A stretch of DNA of 64,000 nucleotides from an uncultured Oscillospiraceae bacterium (GCA_905193225.1 CAJJNV010000003.1:32573-96572); one strand, 5' to 3'; counted from the first letter of the stretch, positions 42,707 to 52,621 are shown. Program-made: numbers and translations. The notes: generated from the letters alone by a model not told the origin.

Positions 42707-43308
42707 TTAGCAGCTCCTTTGATTTTTTCGGTGTCAAGGTCATATTTCCCTTGTTTTATGGCTATAAAAATGACTGCGTACTGTATAAGAGCCGCAACCA
42801 TAAGCGTGCAGCATATTCCCGCCATTATCCAAAGAACCGTTTCGGAAAGCAGCGGGCTGTTTTTTGAAACAAAACCGATAACATCGGTCAGCATAACCGT
42901 AAATACCGTTATATAGAGTGAGGCGGTTGCAAGCTTGCCGAAAAGCTTTGCCTGGCAGGGTCTCGCGCCCGAGCCGAAAAGGGCCAGCGCACCCACAAGC
43001 ATTATAAGTTCCTTTGACGCAAGCACAATAAGCATTACCCTCAGCGGGACATGGTGAACGGCCAGAAGAAAGACGATGGCCACCATGGTCAGCTTGTCGG
43101 CAATGGGATCAAGAATTTTGCCGAGATCCGACACCTGATTAAATGTGCGGGCTATAAATCCGTCCAGCATATCCGAGATTCCCGAAAGAAGCACCAGCAC
43201 GGTAGCAGTCAGCACATACTTTTTTAGATAGAAATAAACAATAAAGGGAACGAGAATAATTCGTATGGCCGAAAGTACATTCGGCACGGTAAATATTTTT
43301 TTATTCAT
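42703..43308 (-). CDS. pgsA: CDP-diacylglycerol-glycerol-3-phosphate 3-phosphatidyltransferase
   Basis: 201 residues, about five membrane helices. The CDP-alcohol phosphatidyltransferase motif DGFIAR and GKILDPIADK holds the metal-binding Asp residues. It makes phosphatidylglycerol phosphate, the first step to phosphatidylglycerol. The start MNKKIFTVPNVLSAIRIILVP is typical. It follows cvpA by 11 bases and its stop overlaps the Clp ATPase start. Confidence 0.95.
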   Translation of the reverse strand: MNKKIFTVPNVLSAIRIILVPFIVYFYLKKYVLTATVLVLLSGISDMLDGFIARTFNQVSDLGKILDPIADKLTMVAIVFLLAVHHVPLRVMLIVLASKELIMLVGALALFGSGARPCQAKLFGKLATASLYITVFTVMLTDVIGFVSKNSPLLSETVLWIMAGICCTLMVAALIQYAVIFIAIKQGKYDLDTEKIKGAAK

Positions 43309-43319
43309 ATATCCTCCGT

Positions 43320-44042
43320 TTAACTTCCCGAAAAGATTTTAGCGACCGCCTCGGGCACCGAAGAGGTCATAAGTCTGTATGAATAGGAAAGGTTGAGATT
43401 TTCGGCCGTAAGACCGCAAAATCCGTTTGGCAAAGCCACTGTAAGGGTCTTTACGAGCATAACAAAGAGGTATACAATGACAAGCCCTTCTATAAAGCCC
43501 AGCGTTCCGCCGAGTCCCTTGTCGACACCTCTCAGCGGCGTGGCCTTAAACACCCTGCGTGCAGCCTTTGAAAGTATCCAAACAAGTATCAGAAATATGG
43601 TGGCAAGCAAAAGTGTCATAACCGTTTTTATAAGCGACATAAGGGGCGGTTTGACCACGTTTGTGATTATGTTTTGTTTGATTTTTTCGGCTGTCTCTCC
43701 CGACACGGCATTTTTAACATCCTCATCGGTTATGCCAAAGGTTTTAAAAAGCCTTGCGACCGCACCGTTTTCATCAACAAGTATCTCGGCCGCCTTATCT
43801 GAGACGCTTATGGGATTGTCTGATGCCGAGGCTACCGCATTATCTACTTCTACCTGTATCTTTTTCTCGAACAAAGCATTATATGCAAGCTCTGCCGCAG
43901 GAGCCGAGAGAGACAGCGCAAGCAGCACGGCAACCACCGTTCCGATGCAGGACACCGCCATGGAAGCGAGGCCTTTTTTTGCTCCGTTTATTATTATGAG
44001 TACGAGTATGGCAAGGGAAATCAAATCAAAAACAATATTCAT
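43320..44042 (-). CDS. CvpA-family membrane protein
   Basis: 240 residues with four membrane helices, starting FDLISLAILVLIIINGAKKGL, the CvpA pattern. An insertion of about 70 polar residues between helices 2 and 3 (residues 55-130) is longer than in typical CvpA. CvpA was first linked to colicin V production and is tied to envelope integrity; its exact role is unknown. The gene starts 3 bases after the upstream gene. Confidence 0.85.
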   Translation of the reverse strand: MNIVFDLISLAILVLIIINGAKKGLASMAVSCIGTVVAVLLALSLSAPAAELAYNALFEKKIQVEVDNAVASASDNPISVSDKAAEILVDENGAVARLFKTFGITDEDVKNAVSGETAEKIKQNIITNVVKPPLMSLIKTVMTLLLATIFLILVWILSKAARRVFKATPLRGVDKGLGGTLGFIEGLVIVYLFVMLVKTLTVALPNGFCGLTAENLNLSYSYRLMTSSVPEAVAKIFSGS

Positions 44043-44045
44043 CGG

Positions 44046-45773
44046 CTACACCTTTCTCCATTCGACGCGGGATGTTCCGAGCACTGCCGTGCCTGCTCCC
44101 GACGAGGCTATCTGACGGGCATCCGCTCCGGCATCAAGGAATTTTTGCTGTCCTCCCTTGCCGTCGAAGGAAATGACTTTTTCGTTTGAAAGCACCACCG
44201 CTTTATTCCCCGCAAGGGAAAGGGATATGGCCTGAGCACCTATGTCGGCGGTGTAAATCCGGGTAAGCTTTTTATCAAACAGCATAAGCTGATTATTTGC
44301 CGAATCATTATATTTTTCGACCGTTACGGCCACGGCCGACGAGCTTTGAGCAAAGCAGGAAACCTTTGCCGATTTAAGGTCAAAATCGGTTCTAACCCCC
44401 CCGGTGCTTATGGATGTCAGCATACTTTCGAAAACTCCCACCAGTGTATCTCCCTTAAAGTCGATGGAAACCACCGTGTGATTTTCAAAGCTGTTATCGC
44501 ATATGACAGTACCATCGTTTGTACGGAAGATGAGAATGCTCGACACCATTTTGCCGTTCTGCCCGCTGAGCGTTCCGACACCCATATATCTGCCGTCGCT
44601 CGAAAGAGCCAGAGCAACTACCTGCCTGTCGGAGGAATGCCACTGCATTTTCTGTCTGCCCTTTTTGTCAAAGGCGGTGACATCGCAGACATAATCTCCC
44701 GACCGGGTGGCCAGCGCAAAGGCGCCGTTGTCGGCAATGGATGCCGTTACAATGTCGTTTTGTGCGGTGGAATCAATAAATGTACCACCGCGTTTTTCTA
44801 TTTTATATCCCTTTCCTCCCCTGTCGTAAACGAGGGTACGGTATCCCGAGGTGCTTATGGCGGGGTTGGAATATCCGTGAGGGCGGTTGTATATCTGTTT
44901 TCCGTTGGCTTTATAAAGCATAAGGGTAGATTGGCAAAGCACGGCAATGTCGCTTCCGACGGTTGAGATATTTTTCCCCACCGCCGAGGATATTTCAAGA
45001 GGGAAGCCCTCACCGGTTGCAGAAAAGCCTGCAAAGAATTCTCCCGTAGCATCAATAAGGCCTACCGGAATGGCAAGATTTGCGGCAATAAACACGGCGA
45101 GAAGCACTGCTGCCGTGGCGATAAGCCTTTTAAACCTTCCTATTTTCTTGAGCTTTCCGCCCATTATGACCTTCATCTTTTTGCCGTTTACGGTAACCGC
45201 CGTTTTAGGAAATGCTTTGCCGTTTTTTTCTTCATTGGCGGATTTTTTCTTCCGGCCGAAAAACGATGCTGCGCCTGCAGAGTTTTTCTTTTTTGAAGTC
45301 ATTACCGCATCGGCTGTTTTTTCGTTGCTTTTTCCGGTGCCTTTACCCTTTTGCAGTTCTGCATTTTGCGCTCTGCCCGCTTTTACGGCACTTTTTACGT
45401 CGTTGCTTTTAACAGCACTGTTTTTTGCGGCATCGGTCTTAACGCCGCCGTTTTTTTCGTCGTCAGTTTGACCGTCTGTTCTCTGCACTGTTTCCTTTTG
45501 CTTTGCGTGAGCGGCCCTTTGCTGCTTTTTTGCTCCGCTTTTTTTCATTATGTTATATATAGCACCGCCGTTTTTCCTTGGAATGCGGTCGTTTTTCTGC
45601 GCCTTTTGTGTGTGGTTTGTTTGCTCGCTTTTTTCGATCGTTTCCGATCCGTCTGCTCTGTTTTCATTTGCGGCAGTTTTGTCGAAAACCGTCGTTTCGG
45701 GGACGCTGTTTTTAAATTCGTAAGGTATGTTTATAACCCGATAATCGGGCTTTTTTGAATTGTTATTATTCAT
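44046..45773 (-). CDS. Membrane protein with a charged cytoplasmic half and a beta-propeller-like outer half (DUF5711-like)
   Basis: 575 residues from ATG 45773, which has GGGGAAGAGG upstream and overlaps the truA stop. Residues 1-215 are rich in Lys, Ala, Asn, Glu and Asp, with no expected fold. One helix (about 218-240, RLIATAAVLLAVFIAANLAI) crosses the membrane. The outer part shows repeated blades of the type YVCDVTAFDKKGRQKMQW and MLFDKKLTRIYTADIG, suggesting a seven-bladed propeller. Such proteins, known as DUF5711 in Clostridia, sit next to cvpA, but their function is unknown. Confidence 0.75.
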   Translation of the reverse strand: MNNNNSKKPDYRVINIPYEFKNSVPETTVFDKTAANENRADGSETIEKSEQTNHTQKAQKNDRIPRKNGGAIYNIMKKSGAKKQQRAAHAKQKETVQRTDGQTDDEKNGGVKTDAAKNSAVKSNDVKSAVKAGRAQNAELQKGKGTGKSNEKTADAVMTSKKKNSAGAASFFGRKKKSANEEKNGKAFPKTAVTVNGKKMKVIMGGKLKKIGRFKRLIATAAVLLAVFIAANLAIPVGLIDATGEFFAGFSATGEGFPLEISSAVGKNISTVGSDIAVLCQSTLMLYKANGKQIYNRPHGYSNPAISTSGYRTLVYDRGGKGYKIEKRGGTFIDSTAQNDIVTASIADNGAFALATRSGDYVCDVTAFDKKGRQKMQWHSSDRQVVALALSSDGRYMGVGTLSGQNGKMVSSILIFRTNDGTVICDNSFENHTVVSIDFKGDTLVGVFESMLTSISTGGVRTDFDLKSAKVSCFAQSSSAVAVTVEKYNDSANNQLMLFDKKLTRIYTADIGAQAISLSLAGNKAVVLSNEKVISFDGKGGQQKFLDAGADARQIASSGAGTAVLGTSRVEWRKV

Positions 45774-46515
45774 TATCCTCTTCCCCATAGAATATTTCGT
45801 TCAGGTAAAGGCCCTCTGCCGGTGCGGTAGGCCCCGCAAGGGAGCGATCCCTTCGGCTGATTATGTCGGCTATGCCGTCAGGGTCGATTTTTCCCTCGCA
45901 CACCCTGATAAGCGTTCCGATCATTATCCTTACCATATTATAAAGAAATCCGTCGGCCGACACGGTAAAGATGATCTTGTCACCCTGCCTTTCGACCCGG
46001 GCGCTGTAAACCGTGCGGATTTTGTCGCCCTCCTTCGCCCCTGCCGAGCAGAAGGCGGAAAAGTCGTGCTTTCCGAGAAAGCTCTTTGCGGCTTTGTCCA
46101 TCAGCTTTTCATCAAGAAAATGAGGATACTTACAGCTTCTGCCCTCCAAAAAAGGATCTCTTCGATAGGAATTGTATATTACATATTTATATTCCTTACC
46201 GGTGCAGGAATACCTGGCGTGAAAGTCTTCGGCAACATTTTCAAGAGCAAGCGCACCTATATCGAGCGGCAAAAAATGATTCAGTCCGCCGAGAATTTTC
46301 TCGGTATTAAGGGGCTTTTCACAGTCGAAGTGGCAGCAATACTTTTTTGCGTGCACACCGCTGTCGGTGCGGCTGCATCCCGAAAGGGCGGGACGAAATC
46401 CCAGCACATTTTCAAGAGCATCCTGCATTTCCTGCTGAACCGAGCGGGCGTTTTTTTGCACCTGCCATCCGTGGTAGGCCGTACCGATATAGCTGACGGT
46501 CAAAAGGTATCTCAT
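45766..46515 (-). CDS. truA: tRNA pseudouridine(38-40) synthase
   Basis: 249 residues from ATG 46515; the frame is open upstream to 46683, but that lies inside ecfT. The catalytic Asp is in SRTDSGVHA, and MRYLLTVSYIGTAYHGWQ, NHFLPLDIGAL and YNMVRIMIGTL are family segments. It isomerises uridines at positions 38-40 of tRNA. The start overlaps the ecfT stop by 4 bases, a usual ecfA1-ecfA2-ecfT-truA arrangement in Firmicutes. Confidence 0.96.
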   Translation of the reverse strand: MRYLLTVSYIGTAYHGWQVQKNARSVQQEMQDALENVLGFRPALSGCSRTDSGVHAKKYCCHFDCEKPLNTEKILGGLNHFLPLDIGALALENVAEDFHARYSCTGKEYKYVIYNSYRRDPFLEGRSCKYPHFLDEKLMDKAAKSFLGKHDFSAFCSAGAKEGDKIRTVYSARVERQGDKIIFTVSADGFLYNMVRIMIGTLIRVCEGKIDPDGIADIISRRDRSLAGPTAPAEGLYLNEIFYGEEDNE

Positions 46516-47354
46516 AATATATGTCCTTTTATAAGGGAATATATTATTCCCTGACAATAGGCGTTGCAAAGAATTATGGCGGCAAGAAGCAGCGCAAAAA
46601 CCGCCACAGAAAGATAATCGGCAAGGGAAGCCTTCATGATTTTCATTCTTGTTCTGCCATCGCCCCCGTGATAACAGCGGCACTCCATTGCATCGGCAAG
46701 CTCGGAAGCTCTTCTAAACGAGGAAATAAGCAGCGGAATAAGTATCGGCACAAGGGCCTTGACCCGCTTTATAAGTCCTCCGCTTTCGATATCGGCTCCT
46801 CTGGCCTTTTGGGCGCTCATTATCTTATCGGTCTCTTCGATAAGGGTGGGAATGAATCTCAGCGCAATGGTCATCATCATGGCAAGGGAATGAACATCCA
46901 CCTTTATGGCCTTTAGGGGAGAAAAAAGCCGTTCTATTGCGTCGGTAAGCTCGGTGGGAGAGGTAGTGTAGGTAAGTATCGAGCTGCACATAATGAGTAT
47001 ACATATTCTCACTGACATATAAACGGCCGTTGTCACTCCGCCGGTGGTTATGGTTATCTTCCAGAAGGAAACGAGCGTGTCTCCCGAGGAAACATATAGG
47101 GCGTTTAACACCGATGTGATTATAATAATCGGTATAATGGGCTTGAGCGTCTTTATAAACATTTTAATCGGAATTTTTGTGGCCACTATGAACACCGCAA
47201 GGGCCGCTCCCGTAACCATAAGGGCAACGGCGTTTTGTGAAACGAATGTAAATACTATAAATGCCACGGTGAACACAAGCTTAAACCGGGGATCAAGCTT
47301 ATGCACAATCGATTTTGCGGGATAAAACTGCCCGAAGGTGATGTCGTTAAGCAT
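46512..47354 (-). CDS. ecfT: Energy-coupling factor transporter transmembrane subunit
   Basis: 280 residues, five or six helices. The first cytoplasmic signature PAKSIVHKLDPRFKL and the two coupling motifs ARGADIESGG and SFRRASELADAMECR contain the Ala-Arg-Gly and Glu-Cys-Arg residues that bind the ATPases. It joins the two ATPases to interchangeable S-components for vitamins and metals; no S-component is in this window. Overlaps ecfA2 by 8 bases. Confidence 0.95.
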   Translation of the reverse strand: MLNDITFGQFYPAKSIVHKLDPRFKLVFTVAFIVFTFVSQNAVALMVTGAALAVFIVATKIPIKMFIKTLKPIIPIIIITSVLNALYVSSGDTLVSFWKITITTGGVTTAVYMSVRICILIMCSSILTYTTSPTELTDAIERLFSPLKAIKVDVHSLAMMMTIALRFIPTLIEETDKIMSAQKARGADIESGGLIKRVKALVPILIPLLISSFRRASELADAMECRCYHGGDGRTRMKIMKASLADYLSVAVFALLLAAIILCNAYCQGIIYSLIKGHIL

Positions 47355-48216
47355 TGCTTTCCCCCCGCTCTCTTAAAAGTCTTGCTATTTCGTCGGCGGC
47401 GCCGTCGAGGGTATAAATTCCGTCCTTTACCGGAAAGCCCCGTTTTTTAAGCTCATAAAGTATATGTGTGACCTTAGGAACGCCCAGTCCCATGGAAATA
47501 AGCCTTTCGCTTTGGGAAAAGACCTCCTCGGGTGTGCCGAAAGCTTCGTTTTTTCCTTTATTCATAACAAAAACACGGTGGGAAAGACCTGCCACATCCT
47601 CCATATTGTGAGAGACGAAAATGACTGTTGCCCCGGTTTTTTTGTTGTATTTTCTTATCATATCAAGTATCATTGCCCGGCCGCTTGGATCAAGTCCTGC
47701 GGTAGGCTCGTCTAAAATGAGCACCTTTGGACGCATAGCTATAACTCCGGCAATGGCGGCGCGGCGTTTTTCCCCTCCCGAAAGGTCAAATGGAGATTTT
47801 TCAAGCAGCGTCCTTTTAAGTCCCACGAGGTCGGCGGCTTCAATAACACGATTTTTTATTTCGTCCTCGTCAAGTCCCATATTTCTCGGGCCGAAAGCGA
47901 TATCCTTTGCCACCGTTTCGTCAAAGAGCTGATACTCGGGATACTGAAAAACCATTCCTATCTGAAAGCGGTATTTACGGGAGTTTTTAGGGTCGGCAAA
48001 AATATCCTCCCCCGATAAAAGCACCTTGCCGCTTTCCGGCTTTAAAAGTCCGCAAAGCATCTGTATAAGGGTGGATTTCCCCGAGCCGGTATGGCCGATT
48101 ATTCCGATGATTTCACCTTGTTCTGCCGAAAAATCAACATCGGTGACCGCATCCTTGCGGAAAGGCGTTCCCTCTCCGTAAACAAAGCTTAATTTTTGCG
48201 CGCAAAGTATTGACAA
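47347..48216 (-). CDS. ecfA2: Energy-coupling factor ATPase 2
   Basis: 289 residues from TTG 48216, with AGAGGAAAA upstream; the longer open frame to 48303 overlaps ecfA1 and lacks the family start. Walker A GHTGSGKST, Q-loop FQYPEYQLF, signature LSGGEKRRAAIAG and Walker B VLILDEPTAGLDP are complete. It heads the CbiO/EcfA2 group, with the short N terminus of about 15 residues before the FVYGEGT strand. Confidence 0.93.
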   Translation of the reverse strand: MSILCAQKLSFVYGEGTPFRKDAVTDVDFSAEQGEIIGIIGHTGSGKSTLIQMLCGLLKPESGKVLLSGEDIFADPKNSRKYRFQIGMVFQYPEYQLFDETVAKDIAFGPRNMGLDEDEIKNRVIEAADLVGLKRTLLEKSPFDLSGGEKRRAAIAGVIAMRPKVLILDEPTAGLDPSGRAMILDMIRKYNKKTGATVIFVSHNMEDVAGLSHRVFVMNKGKNEAFGTPEEVFSQSERLISMGLGVPKVTHILYELKKRGFPVKDGIYTLDGAADEIARLLRERGESNA

Positions 48217-48229
48217 TGTTTTTCCTCTT

Positions 48230-49075
48230 TTACGAAAGTAATTTTGTAAGAGCCTCGACGGCTTGTTGTTCGTCAAGGGGATTTTCCGAAAGCTCAATGC
48301 CACGTTCGGCGAGCTTTTCGGTAAGTTTACAGGCCACCGGCAGCGTTAGGCCGGTTTTTCTTATGGTGTCCTTTTGTTTAAAGACATCGGCGGGACTGCC
48401 GTCGAGAAGTATCTTTCCCGATTCCATAACGATGCAGCGGTCGGTATGCACCGCCTCGTCCATATAGTGGGTTATCATTATAACCGTCATTCCCTGCTCC
48501 CTATTAAGGTGCTCGGCAATGGAGATTATCTTGCTTCGGCCTCTGGGATCAAGCATGGCGGTTGCCTCGTCGAGCACAAGGCACTCGGGATTCATGGCAA
48601 GTATTCCCGCAATGGCTATTCTCTGTTTCTGTCCGCCCGAAAGCTTTGTTGTGGCGTGGCGGCGATATTCGTACATTCCCACCGCCTTCAGCGATTTCTC
48701 CACACGGGAGACTATTTCCTCCCTCTCGACCCCTAAATTTTCGGGGCCGAAGGCCACATCCTCCTCCACAATGGTCGAAACGATCTGGTTATCGGGATTT
48801 TGGAAAACAAGGCCGACGGTTTTTCTGATTTCAAGCTGGTTTTTTTCGTCGGCGGTGGAAAGACCGTTTATCGTAACCGTTCCGCTGTCGGGCACGATCA
48901 TTCCGTTAAGCAGTCTTGAAAGGGTGGACTTTCCCGAGCCGTTGTGCCCGAGAACGGCCACAAAGCTGCCCTTTTCGATCGAAAGGTCCAGATCCTTGAA
49001 AATATCTATCTTTTTATCGTCCTCAGAATCGCTGTAAGAGAAGGATACCCCCTCAAGCTTTATTATTTCACTCAA
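48230..49075 (-). CDS. ecfA1: Energy-coupling factor ATPase 1
   Basis: 281 residues from TTG 49075 (L-S-E-I-I-K-L), with a perfect AAAGGAGGG six bases before it and overlapping the stop of the methyltransferase gene. An ATG at 49096 would place the start inside that gene and before the ribosome site. GHNGSGKST, FQNPDNQIV, LSGGQKQRIAIAGIL and CLVLDEATAMLDP are the ABC motifs. The TTG choice differs from a simple longest-frame call. Confidence 0.93.
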   Translation of the reverse strand: MSEIIKLEGVSFSYSDSEDDKKIDIFKDLDLSIEKGSFVAVLGHNGSGKSTLSRLLNGMIVPDSGTVTINGLSTADEKNQLEIRKTVGLVFQNPDNQIVSTIVEEDVAFGPENLGVEREEIVSRVEKSLKAVGMYEYRRHATTKLSGGQKQRIAIAGILAMNPECLVLDEATAMLDPRGRSKIISIAEHLNREQGMTVIMITHYMDEAVHTDRCIVMESGKILLDGSPADVFKQKDTIRKTGLTLPVACKLTEKLAERGIELSENPLDEQQAVEALTKLLS

Positions 49076-49947
49076 AGAATACCCTCCTTTGTCCAAACGG
49101 TGGTGGCTCCGCAGGGAAGCACCTGCCCGCTGGCCGTTACCGGCAGACCGATCTCGTCACATAAGACCTTTCCGCCGAATTTTTTAGTAAAAATCTCGTT
49201 CAACATATACCCGCACACACCGGCCGAAAAACCGGTGGTGTAGGAATTGAGCATTATAAAGCTGCTGTCCCTGTTCATTATTTTGCGGCAGCTGAGCAGG
49301 AAATCATAGAGCTTTTGTTCAAGCTGCCACACCTCTCCACCCGGACCGCGCCCGTAAGAAGGAGGGTCTAAAATTATGCCGTCATAAACATTTCCACGCC
49401 TTATTTCCCGTTCGACAAACTTTATGCAGTCGTCTACCAGCCATCTGACCGGCCTGTCGGCAAGGTGAGAGGCTTCGGCATTTTCCTTTCCCCAAAGCAC
49501 CATACCCTTTGAGGCGTCCACATGGGTAACCTTTGCACCGGCGCCGAGAGCCGAAAGAGTGGCCGCTCCGGTATATCCGAAAAGATTCAAAATGCTGAGC
49601 TGACCGTCCGCTTTTTTTATTATGTCGGCGCACAGATCCCAGTTGACCGCCTGCTCAGGGAAAACACCTGTATGTTTAAATCCCATGGGCTTTAAGTTGA
49701 ATTTAAGGTTGCCGTAGCTTATACTCCACACCTCGGGAACCTTTTTGTAAAATTCCCAGTTTCCGCCCCCGGATTTGCTTCGGTGATAGCGGCCGTGAGC
49801 CTGCTTCCATCTCGGGTCGAGACGGGGCGTTTTCCAAATGGCCTGAGGATCGGGGCGAATGAGAATAATGTCTCCCCATCTTTCAAGCCGCTCTCCCGAC
49901 GAAGCGTCCAAAAGCTCGTAGTCCTTCCAGTTTTGCGATGCTCTCAT
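49072..49947 (-). CDS. Class I SAM-dependent methyltransferase, RlmI/RlmL-like
   Basis: 291 residues. The SAM site LNLFGYTGAATLSALGAGA with VTHVDASKGM and the catalytic motif IILDPPSYGRGPGG (DPPSYG) resemble the RlmI/RlmK class that methylates C or G in 23S rRNA. RlmI itself has an N-terminal PUA domain; here an unrelated or reduced N-terminal part of about 90 residues is seen. The ATG shares one base with the glmM stop (TAATG). Confidence 0.85.
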   Translation of the reverse strand: MRASQNWKDYELLDASSGERLERWGDIILIRPDPQAIWKTPRLDPRWKQAHGRYHRSKSGGGNWEFYKKVPEVWSISYGNLKFNLKPMGFKHTGVFPEQAVNWDLCADIIKKADGQLSILNLFGYTGAATLSALGAGAKVTHVDASKGMVLWGKENAEASHLADRPVRWLVDDCIKFVEREIRRGNVYDGIILDPPSYGRGPGGEVWQLEQKLYDFLLSCRKIMNRDSSFIMLNSYTTGFSAGVCGYMLNEIFTKKFGGKVLCDEIGLPVTASGQVLPCGATTVWTKEGIL

Positions 49948-51296
49948 TACAGCAGTCTTTCCTTTATTTTGTCCACAATTTTGTCGGCCAGTCTTTCGAT
50001 ATCCGAAAGATTTGTCCCTTCAAGCATAACACGAATCTTCGGCTCTGTTCCCGAAAGGCGTACAAGTACCCTTCCGTCGGAGGAAAGCTCGTTTTCCACC
50101 GATTCTATTATGCTTTTTATTTCACAGTCCTCCCCGTAGGCGGCCTTGCCCTCGGGGGTGACCACCACATTTTTAAGGGTCTGGGGATATATCTTCATTA
50201 TTCCGGCAAGGCGGCGCAGGGTCTTGCCCTCACGCTTCATTGCCGCAAGCAGCTGGACGCCTGTCAGCTCTCCGTCTCCTGTGGTGGCAAATTCGCGGAA
50301 AATTATGTGTCCCGACTGCTCTCCGCCGATGACATAATCGTTTTTGAGCATTTCTTCAAGCACATATCGGTCGCCTACAGCCGTTTTCTTAACATTGATA
50401 CCGTTTTGTTCGGCAAATTTCCAAAATCCCATATTGGTCATAACCGTTACGACCGCAGTGTCGTTTTTAAGCTTGCCGCGTTTTTTCATATCAAGGGCGG
50501 CAATGGCTATAAGCACATCTCCGTCCACAAGATTTCCGTCGCTGTCCACCGCAAGGCATCTGTCGGCGTCTCCGTCAAAGGCAAGACCGATATCCATTTC
50601 GTTTGCCTTAACAAAGGCCTTGAGCGACTCCATATGGGTCGAGCCGCATTTGTCGTTTATGTTTATTCCGTCGGGATGATTGTGTATGACCGACACCTCT
50701 GCGCCAAGCCTTTTGTAAAGCTGTTCTGCGCATACCGACGAGGAACCGTTGGCGCAGTCAAGCGCCACCTTCATTCCGTCGAAACGCACATCCACGGTGG
50801 AAACAACGTGGTTTATATAATCCTCAACGGCACTTTGCATTTCGATGACACGTCCGACATTTTCGCCGGTTGGATGAGCACCGTCATACACTCCGCTTTT
50901 CACCAGCTCCTCGATCTTATCCTCAAGCTCATCCGAAAGCTTGAATCCGGTGCCGCTGAACAGCTTAATCCCGTTGTATTCGCAGGAATTATGAGAAGCC
51001 GAGATCATAACGCCGGCGTCGGCCTCGTATTTTTTGACAAGATAGGCCACCGCAGGGGTAGGCACGGTGCCTATTCTGAGCACATCGGCTCCCACCGAGC
51101 ATATACCCGCGGTCAGCGCCGCTTCGAGCATCTGGGAAGAAATTCTCGGATCCTGTCCGATGAGTATTTTGGGGCGGCTTTTCCCCGCTCCCGCAAGCAC
51201 AACTGCCGCCGCACGGCCTATTTTCATGGCAAGCTCGCAGGTAAGCTCGCTGTTGGCAACTCCTCTTGCTCCGTCTGTTCCAAAAAGTCTTGGCAT
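49947..51296 (-). CDS. glmM: Phosphoglucosamine mutase
   Basis: 449 residues from ATG 51296 with GGAGAAAAAACT upstream; the open frame continues to 51407 without a good site. It converts glucosamine-6-phosphate to glucosamine-1-phosphate for peptidoglycan. The phosphoserine loop ISASHNSCEYNG, GDADRC (FDGDADR), and EQSGHII (metal and sugar binding) are present. RLFGTDGARGVAN at the start is diagnostic. Confidence 0.96.
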   Translation of the reverse strand: MPRLFGTDGARGVANSELTCELAMKIGRAAAVVLAGAGKSRPKILIGQDPRISSQMLEAALTAGICSVGADVLRIGTVPTPAVAYLVKKYEADAGVMISASHNSCEYNGIKLFSGTGFKLSDELEDKIEELVKSGVYDGAHPTGENVGRVIEMQSAVEDYINHVVSTVDVRFDGMKVALDCANGSSSVCAEQLYKRLGAEVSVIHNHPDGININDKCGSTHMESLKAFVKANEMDIGLAFDGDADRCLAVDSDGNLVDGDVLIAIAALDMKKRGKLKNDTAVVTVMTNMGFWKFAEQNGINVKKTAVGDRYVLEEMLKNDYVIGGEQSGHIIFREFATTGDGELTGVQLLAAMKREGKTLRRLAGIMKIYPQTLKNVVVTPEGKAAYGEDCEIKSIIESVENELSSDGRVLVRLSGTEPKIRVMLEGTNLSDIERLADKIVDKIKERLL

Positions 51297-51425
51297 AGTT
51301 TTTTCTCCGTTCTTTGTCTGTTTGTTTTGCACCGCCCGGAAAAAGCTTATCAGTAAAAAGCAAAAGCTTTTTTGTCGGAAATAGTTTTTCTTCATTCGGT
51401 GCGCCATCCGTACAGTGATTTATAT

Positions 51426-52448
51426 TTAATTTTGCGGAATATCAATATCAAGATGTCTGTATGCCGCAGGGGTAACGCATCTTCCTCTGGGAGTTCTGGT
51501 TAAAAACCCAAGCTGCATAAGATAAGGCTCGTAAACATCTTCTATGGTAACAGCTTCCTCTCCGAGAGAAGCAGCCAGCGTCTCAAGTCCTACCGGGCCG
51601 CCGCCGTAGTTGAATATCATAGAACTCAGCATTCTGCGGTCAAATTCATCAAGACCGAGCTCGTCTATTTCAAATCTGCTGAGCGCCGCCTGCGCCACTT
51701 CAAGCGTGATTTTGGAATCGTAAAGCACCTCGGCCACATCCCTGACCCGTTTTAGCAATCTGTTGGCTATTCGCGGCGTTCCTCTCGAGCGGGAGGCGAT
51801 TTCAAGCGCGCCTTCGGCATCTATTTCAATGCCTAATATCCCGGCCGACCGGGTGACGATCTCGGAAAGCTGCTCGGGCGTGTAAAGCTCAAGGCGAAGT
51901 ATGACGCCGAAACGGTCGCGAAGGGGTGCTGTCAGCTGACCCGATCGGGTGGTTGCTCCGACCAGCGTAAACCGATTAAGGTCGAGGCGTATTGAGCGGG
52001 CAGAAGGGCCCTTTCCGATGATTATATCAACGGCAAAATCCTCCATTGCCGGATAAAGCACCTCTTCAACATTTCGGGAAATGCGGTGTATCTCGTCGAT
52101 AAAAAGCACATCGCCCTCGTTAAGATTTGTGAGCAGCGCCGCAAGGTCTCCCGGCTTTTCGATGGCGGGACCGGAGGTCATTCTCAGGTTAACTCCCATT
52201 TCATTGGCGATAATTCCCGAAAGGGTGGTTTTTCCGAGACCGGGCGGGCCGTGAAGCAGCACATGGTCAAGAGGCTCTCCCCTCTGCTTTGCCGCCTTTA
52301 TGTATATCGAAAGGTTTTCCTTGGCTTTTTCCTGACCGATATAGTCGTCGAGGGTTTTGGGACGGAGAGAGTTTTCAAATTCCCCCTCGGCCGGAGCAAA
52401 ATCCGGCGAAACCATTCGGTTTTCAAAATCCATTTCGTTTTCTATCAT
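51426..52448 (-). CDS. ruvB: Holliday junction branch-migration ATPase RuvB
   Basis: 340 residues. LRPKTLDDYIGQEKAKENL, Walker A GPPGLGKTTLS, Walker B FIDEIHR, the RuvB arginine segment GATTRSGQLTAPLRDRF and the winged-helix end RTPRGRCVTPAAYRHL are complete. It drives branch migration with RuvA. It ends 130 bases before glmM starts, and ruvA lies 173 bases upstream. Confidence 0.97.
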   Translation of the reverse strand: MIENEMDFENRMVSPDFAPAEGEFENSLRPKTLDDYIGQEKAKENLSIYIKAAKQRGEPLDHVLLHGPPGLGKTTLSGIIANEMGVNLRMTSGPAIEKPGDLAALLTNLNEGDVLFIDEIHRISRNVEEVLYPAMEDFAVDIIIGKGPSARSIRLDLNRFTLVGATTRSGQLTAPLRDRFGVILRLELYTPEQLSEIVTRSAGILGIEIDAEGALEIASRSRGTPRIANRLLKRVRDVAEVLYDSKITLEVAQAALSRFEIDELGLDEFDRRMLSSMIFNYGGGPVGLETLAASLGEEAVTIEDVYEPYLMQLGFLTRTPRGRCVTPAAYRHLDIDIPQN

Positions 52449-52621
52449 ATCAACTTTCCTTTTAGATTAAAACGGCTTTTCACGCGTCGGCATTGGCCGC
52501 ACCGTTTATAACTGTTTTGGTTTTTATCCTTTTCGTTTTGCTTATCTTATAAGCATCTGCAAAAGACGAGGCTCGCAGCAAAATTTGAAGAGTAATTTGC
52601 CCGCCCTTATCCTGCGGCAGG

